The notes under the pieces: model-generated | Seen by the model: the letters and a program-made list of their open reading frames with translations, nothing else | Databases searched by the model: none | What the model was told of the DNA's origin: nothing | Position numbers and translations under genes: made by a program | Source of the DNA: Hexactinellida sp. DTS-2022 | Lineage: Eukaryota; Porifera; Hexactinellida | NCBI GenBank assembly: GCA_028753945.1 | Contig: JAPNXP010000012.1 | Span: 2,232,001 to 2,296,000 of the forward strand | Direction: 5' to 3' | Length of the DNA stretch: 64,000 bases | Shown: positions 32,514 to 42,602 of the stretch, piece after piece | How positions within the stretch are numbered: the first letter of the stretch is position 1 | How the letters are laid out: every line of letters begins with the position of its first letter

Positions 32514-34895
32514 TTTAACCAATTATAAGAACATTTTCTTCTACTCCCGACGATGTTCTTATAACCGGTTTCCACTTATTAGATACAAAATGTCAAGCGA
32601 CTCGAGCGAGTCAACCCGCGACAATATTCTATCTGACATTCAGGATATTTCTGACCAAGAATTTTCCCTCCATACAAGCGACTCATCGATTATCCCATCA
32701 ACACCTGGGATCTCAGGAACCTTATTCAATTTAGACATTGCTTCTCCTGGTAGTGACTGTTTGCGTAGTGTGAGTCGTCCTCACAAGCGAATATACGTTT
32801 CCATAAAGAAAAAAACGCAGTGCCATAAATTTCCGCGTATTGGTTATAGCTCTAGATTTAAAGTACCCATAGATACAACTCCAAAATCAGTGAAGTTCAT
32901 CACTTCTCAGGGCGTTTCCAATATTATTGCTTCTAAACCGTCTGGTCACCGGATTCTAGATGTTGGCATTCTTGCAGATGTTCTCGCTACCCTGCGTTGC
33001 AACGAATGTAACGATAGACTAAGTCTCTTCGAGGAAGAATGGAATCATGGGTGGCAAACATTCTTTCGAGTAAAATGCCAACGATGCCATTTACAGGTTG
33101 CAAATTTCCCATCTTCACGCCCCCTTGACAAACCTATCCACCAAACATGTGTAAATGTCAAGCACCCTCGTCAAGATATGAACGAGGTTACAATGAAGTC
33201 AATATTGGCTACTCATTCTACCGGTATCTCATGGCTTGATCTTCACAAGCTAGCTATAGCATTCGAAATGCCACCACCACTGCAAACCATGCCATCTTGC
33301 TACCTCACCCGTCTTGAGACTGTCACCACGAGTGCAGTGAAAGTGTCCATGCTGGCGGCTGCCGAACATCTCCACAAGCTTGTTCCAGAATGTTCTCCCG
33401 AGCCTAATGCTGTCAATGTTACAGTAAGCTTCGACAGCTCTTGGAAAACCAGGGGATTTTATTCCAACATGGGTTTCGGTTCGGCCATATCTACAACAAC
33501 AAAAAAAGTACTCGACTACGAGATTCTTAGTCGCCTTTGTGAAAAGTGCCCATTTGGACTGAAGAAAGGCAGAAAAACAAATCAGCGGAATATGATAAAT
33601 GGTTAGAGCTCCATAAGCCCAACTGTAACAAGAACTTCAGTGGTTCTTCTCAAGCAATGGAGCCGGAAGCTGCCGAGAGGATCTGGAGTCGCAGCTTGGA
33701 AAAGAACCGCTTGCCCTATTCAGTGTTTGTTGGAGATGGAGACTCAAAGTCCTTCCAGCACGTGACCGCACTCAACCCTTACCCTCTAGTTAAAGTCAGA
33801 AAAGAAGAATGCTTGACGCACGTGGCTAAACGTCTAAAGAAAACTTTGAAAAAAATAAAAAAATCAACAAAGTCGACGACATATATACAGCACAAATTAC
33901 CCGAGTGGAAAGCGGACTACATTGCAGCAAACTATTCCACTGTAATTCTGCAAAACCGGGGGACAACACCTGATCTGCTGTCAAGTGCTCTATATGTTCT
34001 TCTCGAACACGCAGCAGGAAATCATTCCAGCTGTCCTACCGGAGAGGACACTTGGTGTCGTTGGAATAAACCTTCCGGCTCTGCGACACCAGCTGCCTTA
34101 ACTACCTTCACACCACTCGACATCCAGAAGGTACGAGAAGTATTCAACTCATTTGCCACGTCGGACTTCTGTAGCCATCTTACACTCGGTCTAACTCAGA
34201 ATTCGAATGAGTCCCTGCACAATATGATATGGTGTCTGTGTCCCAAGAATAAGTACGTGTCTCCTCAGTCCATCAGAATTAGCACTGCCATCGCTGTTCT
34301 TAATTTCAATGAGGAAGAACTGTCATTCTTCGGGATTATGTGCGATCTTGGATTGTTTCCATCTCGACAGGGTTACCAGGCTATAATCAACCGAGTTCAC
34401 AAATTGCAATACTCCCGCGATTCAAAAACTAAATCTAATTTTCAAAGAAGAAGGAGAAGAATGAAACTAGTAAAGCTACACAGGGAGAAGGCCCTTTTGA
34501 AATCAGAAGGCGGTGGCAGTTATAAAAAAGGGAGCTTTGGTTCGGAAAGTATCCAAGGAAAGAGTCTTAGACAATCCCGAGGTCGGGGAAGAGGACGAGG
34601 TCGGGGACGGGGACGGGGACGAGGTAGCCTGGCTATAAGAGTGGTCACAGGTGTTAAGAGGAAGCACGACACGACTTCAGCCTCAAACGATAGTAGTTCA
34701 AATGAGTCGACAACCGCTTGCGCTATTTGTCACCAGACAGAACCTGAAACAGTGGCACTGAGACGAGTCGGCAATAAAATTAAGTCTCAGTGGGTCTGTT
34801 GTGATGTTTGCGAAGACTGGATGCATTGCTATTGTGCGAAGGTAGATTTCGAGACGGTCTCCAAAAGCACTTTCACTTGTTCCCAGTGTTCTTGA
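32514..34895 (+). pseudogene. Mutator/Kolobok-like DDE transposase with PHD finger, copy 1
   Basis: Two frames (32590-33606, 33546-34895) form one protein of about 775 residues separated by a one-base deletion near 33551, where LCEKCP should continue into IWTEERQKN. Features in order: Ser-rich N-terminus; CNECNDRL...CQRCH zinc region (about residues 138-165); VSFDSSWKTRGF with the first Asp (about 281); after the joint FVGDGDSKSF with the second Asp; LTQNSNESLHNMIW with the Glu; a Lys/Arg stretch; an RGRGRGRG tract; and a C-terminal PHD finger (CAICHQ, WVCCDVCEDWMHCYC, FTCSQC). This order is that of the 'Mutator-like transposase domain' family of aquatic invertebrates. Just upstream (32519-32572) ATTATAAGAACAT pairs with ATGTTCTTATAA, and TTAA marks the probable 5' edge. 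A nearly identical copy lies at 50.5-52.7 kb. Confidence 0.75.
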
Positions 34896-34912
34896 TGCTT
34901 GAGTTGTTACAT

Positions 34913-35832
34913 TTTATTTATTACGAGCCCTTCGGTCTCGGTCGCTTTGCGACAGATCGGTGCTACGCACCTCAAGTTAACGGCCGCTACGCGGCCTTAC
35001 TCCTCACTAAACAATTGATTACATATTTTATATAAACACCAACAACAAATATTCATATTATAAATTTATAAATGTGAAATTTGTGTTCAGCATACTTGCT
35101 TACCTATAATACTCGTTGAAAGCAAACTTCTAGGTTAATTTTGAATTTTGAATAATTTGTTTACCTATTTTGTGTAAACAACAACAATAAATATTCATAT
35201 TATAATTTTACAAACGCGAAATTCGTGTTCAGCATACTTGTTTACCTATAATACCCGGTGAAAGCTAACTTCTAGGTTGATTTTAAATTTTCATTGAATT
35301 GTTTACCTATTTTTGGTAAACAACAACAACAAATATTCATATTATAATTTTATAAATGCGAAATTCGTGTTCAGCATACTTGTTTACTTATATTACCCGT
35401 TGAGAGCTTACTTCTAGGTTGATTTTGAATTTTAATTAATTTGTTTACATATTTTGTGTAAACAACAACAACAAATATTCATATTAGAAATTTATAAATG
35501 CGAAAATCGGGTTCACCATACTTGTTTACCTATAATACCCGTTGTAAGCTAACTTCCAGGTTGATTTCGAATTTTCATTAATTTGTTTACCTATTTTGTG
35601 TAAACAACAACAAATATTAATATTAGAAATTTATAAATGCGAAATTCGTGTTCAGCACACTTGTTTACCTATTATATCATTTGTTTACCAATTATAACAT
35701 TTGACAGTTAGTTTATATCTCATATATTAATGCGGTTTCTATTCCCCCATCACTTTAATACAATCCGGACAAACAAACACACACACACACAACACAAACA
35801 CACAACAATCGAGATTTAATAATATAGATTTT
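34913..35832 (+). mobile_element. GAGCCCTTCGG dispersed element with 141-bp tandem units (copy A)
   Basis: Head TACGAGCCCTTCGGTCTCGG followed by GGCCGCTACGCGGCC; then five tandem units of about 141 bp (GTAAACAACAACAACAAATA starts near 35031, 35175, 35317, 35457, 35600), then a tail with GCGGTTTCTATTCCCCC, CAATCCGGACAAAC, an (AC)n run and ATCGAGATTTAATAATATAG. The same head, units and tail recur at 39.0-39.7 kb; other copies share only head and tail. No transposase or RT. It lies directly after the stop of transposase copy 1. Superfamily unknown; Helitron- or Penelope-like is possible. Confidence 0.65.
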
Positions 35833-35839
35833 CCGAAAT

Positions 35840-36140
35840 ACGTACATTTTCACGTAGCATTATTATTGTAGTTCATTTGATCAATACTTAAGTATTCTTA
35901 CTAAAGAGCAGATTAAGTGCTTAAATTTACTCTCACCCAATCAGTTTAAAATTGAGACAAAACAAACATTTAGATTAATTAAATTATATCTGTAAATTCA
36001 TAATCCACAACCCTCAAATTTCTTTTGCAGAAAAAATTTGACCTTTGGGAGGGAAATAATGAATATTTTTTCTTACATATTTGAACACGTTTCAAGATAG
36101 AGAATCTCTATTTTGTCTATCATATTTCATTTCTGCAGTG
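35840..36140. other. No feature recognised
   Basis: AT-rich spacer. Confidence 0.4.
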
Positions 36141-36150
36141 GCGGATTTAG

Positions 36151-36201
36151 GCTTTATTAGCAACTCGGGGTTTGAAACAAAGCCCGAGTTGCTAATAAAG
36201 C
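36151..36201. repeat. Perfect 19-bp stem hairpin
   Basis: GCTTTATTAGCAACTCGGG at 36151-36169 pairs exactly with 36183-36201 across a 13-base loop. It lies between two AGTGG/CCACT words (36137, 36206), so it is likely a tiny MITE. Confidence 0.7.
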
Positions 36202-36903
36202 AACTCCACTGTCATTAAAATTCAAAATGAACCTAGGGCTAACTTTCCAATTATCTGATAAAGTTTTCAAGCATAATGAATACTAATTCAATTTAAAAAA
36301 ATAATATATTTATTGTTTATTAAAATAAAGCGGGACCTCGTAGCGGTTGAGTTATCCGTCGCGAAGCGGATGAGACCTAAGGACTCATATAGCATAACTG
36401 TATAAGACATAAGCGTCGGATCTGCTGAGGCTGAGGCGGCCTTGACTGCCTTACTATTACATGAAATAATGCTAGTTCTATGGCCAGTGAGGTTGCTCAG
36501 CTGCAGCACTTTTTATCTCCTTACTGAGAATGGCCGCGCCAGTATTCATGAGCTTCCGACGCCACTTTAAGAGGGATAAGAAAATATTAAAAATATTGTT
36601 TGTAGGTAGGCTATTAATGTTGAATTTGAGGTAATTTACATACGTTACTTTTTGAATTTTACTGTTACAACTTGTCTGTCTGTCCTCAGCACTGTTAAAT
36701 TCCCTTCCTTATTTAGGTTATCTGACGTTTCATTATTTTCTCTCTCCTCTCTGCTCGTGTCTGTATCTGTATTGTATCTGTAGCCTATGTTGTGCATTGG
36801 GCCCTGTAATGTACCTGGGCCCTTTATTGTACGCTGAATCCTGTATTTTCTCGGTTAACGACTGCAAGGTAATTTCCCTAGCCTCTTCAAATGCATGCAC
36901 CGG

Positions 36904-37263
36904 CATAGGCGCAAACTTTTGACCTCTAGCCAAAAGTGCCAGTGGTGCACCTCAATACAAAGTACAGGTGGATCTAGCACCACCAGGCACCACTAGCACT
37001 TCTATCGCTGAGTGCCGGTGGTGCACTTGCACTACCTGCACCACCAGGGGCGCCCGCAGGTTAAAAGATGATGTACGCACAATATTTTTTTCAGACAGTT
37101 TCTGTATCCAATTTCCGAACTCATGAGTCTTATGACTAATTTTTAAAAATCTTAGCACAAAAGAGTGTTAAAATTAATTAACAGATAAAATTTACCATAC
37201 GCACGTGCGTATAGTGCGTATGCCTGCGGGCGCCCTTGTGCACCACCGTACTTTGCGCCTATG
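36904..37263. mobile_element. CATAGGCGCAAA MITE hosting a second MITE
   Basis: Left CATAGGCGCAAACTTTTG and right GTACTTTGCGCCTATG are inverted; CATGCAC occurs outside both ends. The interior alternates GTGGTGCAC and CACCACCAG words. It is split near its right end by the 37045-37238 element. The outer termini belong with the CATAGGCG family at 40604 and 41300. Confidence 0.7.
37045..37238. mobile_element. hAT MITE nested with perfect 8-bp duplication
   Basis: CAGGGGCGCCCGCAGG and CCTGCGGGCGCCCTTG are inverted termini. TGCACCAC flanks both sides exactly (37037-37044, 37239-37246). Inner TACGCAC/GTGCGTA words also pair. 194 bp. Confidence 0.9.
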
Positions 37264-37523
37264 CATGCACGTGACTCCAGTTAATACGAATACGTTGGAA
37301 TCTCGAACAAATTTCGATGGTCCCAGTGTACTTAATAACGAGACTCTGTATATGTATTACCCGGAATTTAGCCGTATTTCACTAACGAAATTCCTGTATT
37401 TTCTATAAATTGTCTTGTTTTCATTATACGTATATACATTTGTATGTACGTAGTAATATAACAATAGCACCTTTAGTCTTATAAAATGAGACTGCTGCTA
37501 TTATCTCTCTTATCTAGCCTATC

Positions 37524-38259
37524 ATCAACGAGCCAATTGATGGTACTACTGGCACCGTAACCTTCTCTCTGACCCCTATCAAATCTGCATATCTCCTAGC
37601 ATGCGTTGTTGGGAGTTTGACTATATAGAGGCCACAAACTTGGACGTGGTTTTATTTAGATTTTTACACAAGAAGCTTTAGAGGTGTTTCAGAAGCCTCT
37701 CCTTTTTTATGCACTATTTCTCAAAATGGAGCTCATTGCCTTCACACATTTCTTCGCGGGCCCTATTAAACACGGTGGTAAGCTATTAATTAACTTAATA
37801 GAAACAGTGTTTTTCTTAAGGCATATTAAAATAAACTTTACATCTAGTTTTTTGCAATTATACACTAATTTTCTTATCCGAATCCTTAAAAGGCAACTTT
37901 ACTACTTCAATACTTCATACGAATCATAGTATCATACCTATTGCCCATTGTATATGTATCTTCTCTCAGTTTAGTCACATACCGAGAAATCTGCTTGTTG
38001 CTAGATCCTAAGGCCACCCATCAACAATTAGAATATGTGGCGCTCGTGGTGGCTCATGAACTGGCACACAAGTTGTTCGGTAACTTAGTTACGATGGAAT
38101 GGTGGACACATTTGTGGCTTAACGAGAGTTCGCTTCGTGGATGGAATTTTGATATCTGAACAAATTATTCCCGGAATTCGATATATGGACACAATTTGTA
38201 AATATGGACTTTGATTTGCTTTGAGGCTGGATGCTCTTATGAACACACATCCTATTGAG
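37524..38259 (+). pseudogene. Puromycin-sensitive aminopeptidase (M1) fragment
   Basis: Pieces in order: 37530-37611 NEPIDGTTGTVTFSLTPIKS then AYLLACVVG; after a shift EFDYIEATNLDVV; 37681-37776 LEVFQKPLLFY... ELIAFTHFFAGPI ending at a GT donor; 37960-38137 [14 protein letters not shown], then [16 protein letters not shown] and [15 protein letters not shown]; then PEFDIWTQFVNMDF and LDALMNTHPIEV, closing at a GTATGT donor (38260). This is the M1 zinc-peptidase core: HELAH supplies the two zinc His and the catalytic Glu, WLNE the third ligand. The substrate motif normally GAMEN reads GPIKH, which would abolish activity. There are three or more frameshifts, so it is a pseudogene fragment covering the middle of an NPEPPS-type enzyme. 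Confidence 0.8.
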
Positions 38260-38718
38260 GTATGTTTATGTTTGTTGTTTGTTTGTTGTTTATTTGTTTA
38301 TCTATTTATCTGTTTTTATTTCTATATAAACAGCTGGCTAAACAGCTGGCGAGCTGGTTAAGAACCTGGTCCTTACGGGGGTGTGCAACATAGACCTCAT
38401 AGATCTGGACACGAATGGCGTCAGCAACCGCAACCGACAGTTCTTATTCCAGAGGAAACACGTGGACAAGAGCAAGGCAGAGGTCGCCAAGCAGTGCGCT
38501 CTACAGTTCAACCCCATGGCGAATCTAACCGCGAGACTTGCCTCGATATTCAACCCCGAGTACAACGTGGATTTCTTCAGTCAGTTTGCTCTCGTTATGA
38601 ATGCATTGGACAACCGGACAGCCAGGAACCACGTATACAGGTAGCCAGTCAATAACGGGAGCTTAGTAGGTGCTTATTATGAACAATTTATTATTTCGAG
38701 TCTTTTGTACGTAAATAG

Positions 38719-39729
38719 TAGGGTTGAAACGAATATTCGAAATGTAACGAAAACCTTTTTCTAAACGAACGAAAATTCGAATATCCGTTCGTTTTTATGA
38801 CTAAGCATTAAATCAAATTCAAGACTCAAAATAAAGTTCAAAATTGTTTTTTGTTACTATACAATTTAGTTACAAAGTGTATTACAGTATTAGACATAAG
38901 TTAGCTATTACTCAGCTAGTTTAGGTAGGAATTTATATTTACGATTTCTCCAATCGAAACAAAAATCATGTTGTTGTCGAAAAGTAGCAAACGAATATTC
39001 GTTTTAATGTAATACGAGCCCTTCGGTCTCGGTCGCTTTGCGACAGATCGGTGTTACGCACCTCAAGTTAACGGCCGCTGTGCGGCCTTACTCCTCACCC
39101 TTTCTACCATGGAAATGGTAGAAAGGGACGTTATGATTTTGAATTTGCATTAATTTGTTTACCTATTTGTGTAAACAACAACAACAAATATTAATATGAG
39201 AAATTTATAAACGCGAAATTCGTGTTCAGCATACTTGTTTACCTATAATACCCGTTGGAAGCTAACTTCTAGGTTTATTTTGAATTTTCATTAATTTGTT
39301 TACCTATTTTGTGTAAACACAACAACAAATATTCATATTAGAAATTTTTAAACGCGAAAATCGTGTTCAGCATACTTGTTTACCTATAATACCCGTTGAA
39401 AGCTAACTTCCAGGTTGATTTTGAATTTTCATCAATTTGTTACCTTTTTTGTGTAAACAACAACAACAAATATTAATATGAGAAATTTATAAACGCGAAA
39501 TTCGTGTTTAGCATACTTGTTTACCTATTATAACATTTGTTTACCTATTATAACATTTGAAAGTTAGTTTATATCACAATATTAATTGCGGTTTCTATTC
39601 CCCCAATCACTTTAATACAATCCGGACAAACACACAAACAAACAAACAACAATCGAGATTTGATAATATAGATTCGTTCAAGCATTTCGAACGAATCTTC
39701 AAATATTCGGTATATTCATTTCAGCCCTA
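38719..39729. mobile_element. hAT MITE, TAGGGYTGAAACG family, in a UBA2 intron
   Basis: Left TAGGGTTGAAACGAATATTC and right ATTTCAGCCCTA are inverted; GTAAATAG (38711-38718) and GTAAATAT (39730-39737) match at 7 of 8. It is split by the GAGCCCTTCGG element at 39009-39672. A second copy without that insertion is at 45050-45462, which lets the insertion edges be read. Confidence 0.8.
39009..39672 (+). mobile_element. GAGCCCTTCGG dispersed element with 141-bp units (copy B)
   Basis: Head TACGAGCCCTTCGGTCTCGG, a short TTTCTACCATGGAAATGGTA palindrome, three tandem units of about 142 bp (GTAAACAACAACAACAAATA near 39170, 39312, 39454) and tail CAATCCGGACAAACACAC... ATCGAGATTTGATAATATAG. Nested within the hAT MITE at 38719-39729. 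Shorter than copy A by about two units. Confidence 0.7.
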
Positions 39730-39765
39730 GTAAATATTACCCATATACGGCAGGGGCTTATTAAG

Positions 39766-39840
39766 TTATAATTTATAGACGGTCTACAAATTTTGCTTTG
39801 TTCGTATGGGTTTATAGACCGTCTAGATAATAAGGAAGCT
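39766..39840. repeat. GTCTA-palindrome foldback scrap (copy 2)
   Basis: TTATAGACGGTCTACAAATT and TATAGACCGTCTAGATAATA pair, as in copies at 3.7 and 48 kb. It sits in the intron just before UBA2 exon B. Confidence 0.55.
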
Positions 39841-40306
39841 CCTTATTGAGCACATAGGGGAATTATAAAACTGTTCCTTTAGGATGTGTCTGGCCGCTAA
39901 TGTGCCTCTGATCGAGAGCGAGACCGAGGGGTATCTGGGCAAGATAACCGCTAGAGTCCGAATGCTACTCTTATGATAGCGTCCGAATGCTACGAGTGTC
40001 TGCCAAAGCCACTCAGAAAACATTTCCTGGCTGCACCATTGGGAACACCCCCTCTGAGCCTATTCACTGCAAGCTCTTCTCAGAGGACATCAACATCAAG
40101 TACCTCCTGAGCGTGGATAGGCTCTGGCACAAGCGGAGACCCCTGTCTCTCTCACGTGGGAGCTCCTGGCACATAGTTCCAGTTCCGGTACCACTCAGGG
40201 GACTAGAGGAACAGAGGGTGGGTCTCTGAGGGAGTGCGGGGAGTTGTTTGTGAGGTGTGTAGGACAGCTGAAGCTGCTGATAGAGAAGGATGTAAATCTG
40301 GTGAGT

Positions 40307-40446
40307 TCTTGTTTGTTTGTTTGTTTGTTTGTTTGTTTGTTTGTTTGTTTGTTTGTTTGTTTGTTTGTTTGTTTGTTTGTATGTTTGTTTGTTTGTTTGC
40401 TTGTTTGTTAGTTAGTTTGTTAGTTGTTGTTGTTGTTGTTGTTGTA
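40307..40446 (+). repeat. (TTTG)n microsatellite in a UBA2 intron
   Basis: About 22 tetranucleotide repeats from 40309 to 40408 with a few substitutions, then (GTT)n to the AG acceptor at 40446-40447. The open frames over it on both strands are artefacts of the repeat. Confidence 0.95.
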
Positions 40447-40603
40447 GCTGCTCTCGACTTCGTAGCAGCTACGGCTAACATTCGATCTCACAGATTCGCT
40501 ATACCACAAAAGTCTAAGTTCGATGTTGAATCCATGTCTGGCAACATAATACCCGCTATAGATAGCACTAACGCTATAATGGAGGCTCTGAAACTGCTGC
40601 AGG

Positions 40604-41024
40604 CATGGGCGTAGATTTATCTTAAAATCGAAAAAATCTGGGGGGGCGAGATAAGATATTTCTAATTTAAAAAAAAGCTGAGATACCTAGTGTTTATGCA
40701 GTACAACCTCGATTATCCGAACTCGTTGGGACCGGTTAAAAATGTTCGGATAATATACAATTCACAAAGAATCAGTTAGGTTTTTACCGAAATAACACCT
40801 TCGTTCAAAAGGTTTCAACTTAATTGGGTTATTTTTAATGGGTTGGCATCAATTACTTTTTTTGAGTATGTTAGTTTCCTTCAAATACTGAGGATTCGTG
40901 TAATATTTTACAACACATTGGAGAGAAAAGAACCAAATAGTGGGGGACGGTAGTATGGACCGCCCCCCCAGCTTAAAAATCTAGGGGGGCGCGCCCCCCT
41001 CGCCCCCCCGAACCTACGCCTATG
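40604..41024. mobile_element. hAT MITE of CATAGGCGTAG family in UBA2 exon C
   Basis: Left CATGGGCGTAGATTTA and right CCTACGCCTATG are inverted; GCTGCAGG flanks exactly at 40596-40603 and 41025-41032. C-rich and G-rich runs lie near the right end, and a pogo-like terminal word (CAACCTCGATTATCCGAAC) lies at 40706. Removing it restores the UBA2 reading KLLQGEIDR. Confidence 0.9.
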
Positions 41025-41046
41025 GCTGCAGGGAGAGATAGACCGG

Positions 41047-41759
41047 CAGGGTTGCCTTGGGTATGGGAATTCCCATAGGATTCCCATATGGGATGGGAAT
41101 GGGAAACTTTTTTAGCCTATGGGAATTCCCACATGTGGGAATCAAGTAAAAAGGCTATGGGAATTCCTACATGTGGAAAATCCTATGGGAATCCTATGGG
41201 AATCCTGTGGGAATTCCCATAGGATTATCAATAGAATTTCCACAAATTCATATAGATAATTATATTACAATAAAGCATAGCGTTCATTATGGTTGTAGAC
41301 ATAGGCGTCATTAATGGGGGGGGGGGCAGGCCCCCCTAGTTTTTAAAACGGGGGAGGCCGAATATCCCAGGCCCCCCCAGTTTATTAAATCTCCATGTTT
41401 CATAGATTGATTCATTGTTTTTTTACAATTAATGTGACAATTCATTCTACAGATTCATTCGCAAGGTGTTACAAAATAAACTTGTTAATTTATTGTTAAT
41501 TGTGTAATAAATATTAATAATGAGATAATATTAATAATGAGGTATAGAGATAAACTTTTTTTGGGGCCCCCAGATTTTGAAAGGATGTTTTGACAAAAAT
41601 ATCTACGCCTATGGTTGTAGACAAGTATATAAATAAATATAGTTTGGATTTTATTTAGGAATTTTATTTCCATATGTGGGAATCCTTTATGAATTCCCAC
41701 AGAAATCCTGTGGAAATGGGATGGGAATGGGAATGAAAATTCCCTTCCCACGGCAAGTG
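41047..41759. mobile_element. GGGAATTCCCAT-rich hAT-like MITE
   Basis: Left CAGGGTTGCCTTGGG and right CCCACGGCAAGTG are imperfect inverted termini; AGACC occurs in both flanks. Both shoulders are full of TGGGAATTCCCA words. It interrupts UBA2 exon C, 15 bases after the previous MITE's duplication, and itself hosts the 41300-41613 MITE. Confidence 0.6.
41300..41613. mobile_element. hAT MITE of CATAGGCGTAG family, nested, perfect 8-bp duplication
   Basis: Left CATAGGCGTCATTAATGG and right ATATCTACGCCTATG are inverted; GTTGTAGA flanks exactly at 41292-41299 and 41614-41621. Same family as the 40604 copy. 314 bp. Confidence 0.9.
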
Positions 41760-42290
41760 AAGACCCATTCTGGTATCATTTTTTACAAAACTCATCTAAT
41801 TATATGAAATTTTATATCAAAATTATGAACATTTTTTTTGATAATTCTGATTATTTACTTTAGATTTGTTTTCTCCTCTTTATTAATGATCTCAAATATA
41901 GGCTTTAGATCCTTGTATATCTACATATCGCTGTTTCTTCTACTTGGAATTTACGATAATATTCTTGGCTTCTAATCAAATTATTTGTTTTTGTTTCTGG
42001 TGACGTATTCACATGGATATAAAGGTATTTCACATTGTTTGTAATTGTATACTGTTAGGTAGAATTGGTAGGTTTACTAACCAATTCTTTGCATGGAAAT
42101 AAAGTAAGAAAAATCGGATATTTAGAATATTACCGATTTAAAATGAAACAAAATATGTATTTCACAACCAAATCAGGGCTTCATATAGCTTTCGCAAATC
42201 TCCGCACCTTTCGGTGCGCTAATCAAACTGTCCTGTACCCAAACTATACTAAACCCCAGAACTATGGGCTATATGCCCACCCTAGCAATT
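41760..42290. other. No gene supported
   Basis: AT-rich, possibly with the last scrap of UBA2 exon C in its first 40 bases (HSGIIFYK). The frame at 42065-42295 has no motif. Confidence 0.35.
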
Positions 42291-42292
42291 TT

Positions 42293-42602
42293 TGACGAGC
42301 CCTTCGGTATCTGTCGCTTTGCGACGGATCAGCGACGGACTCCACACCCTTTCTATCATTTCCATGAAAGCTAACTTCTAGGTTGATTTTGAATTTTCAT
42401 TAATTTGTTTACCTATTTTTATAAACAACAACTATAAATATTCATATCAGAGATTTCTAGATGCAAAATTCGAAATCAGCATAATATTGTTTACCTATTA
42501 TGACATTTGGAAGTTAGTTTATACCTCAATTATAAATGCGGTTTCTATTCCCCCATCACTTTAATACAATCCGTCAAACAATAAACACACAACAATCGAG
42601 TT
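42293..42602 (+). repeat. GAGCCCTTCGG element, short copy
   Basis: Head GACGAGCCCTTCGGTATCTG, one 141-type unit (GATTTTGAATTTTCATTAATTTG is shared in register with copies A and B) and tail GCGGTTTCTATTCCCCCATC with CAATCGAG. Continues directly into another copy. Confidence 0.6.

Larger units (their letters stand above)
38334..41759 (+). pseudogene. UBA2 (SUMO-activating enzyme subunit 2) fragment, three exons
   Basis: Exon A (about 38346-38640) encodes ELVKNLVLTGVCNIDLIDLD, SNRNRQFLFQRKHV and NPEYNVDFFSQF, ending NHVYR at a GT donor; it lacks the GxGxxG nucleotide loop of the first exon. Exon B (39883-40300) reads MCLAANVPLIESETEGYLGK, then SECYECLPKP (CxxC zinc ligands) and after one shift TFPGCTIGNTPSEPIHC: the catalytic Cys within PGCTI-x-N is kept. 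It goes on KYLLSVDRLWHKRRP. Exon C (from 40448) reads LDFVAATANIRSHRFAIPQK and SGNIIPAIDSTNAIMEALKL, then is cut by two hAT MITEs (40604-41024, 41047-41759) but resumes QGEIDR between them. Frameshifts and insertions show decay. Exon A follows the aminopeptidase fragment across an 80-bp GT-AG spacer. Confidence 0.85.

Noticed and set aside
32514-34895. Terminator or ribosome-site style prokaryotic signals
   Set aside because: The window is eukaryotic; hairpins here are transposon features.
37681-37780. Intact aminopeptidase gene
   Set aside because: The exopeptidase motif reads GPIKH and several frameshifts are needed, so it cannot be a working enzyme.
40203-40614. Frames over the (TTTG)n tract
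   Set aside because: Microsatellite artefact within a UBA2 intron; only the parts from 39883-40300 and after 40448 carry UBA2 homology.
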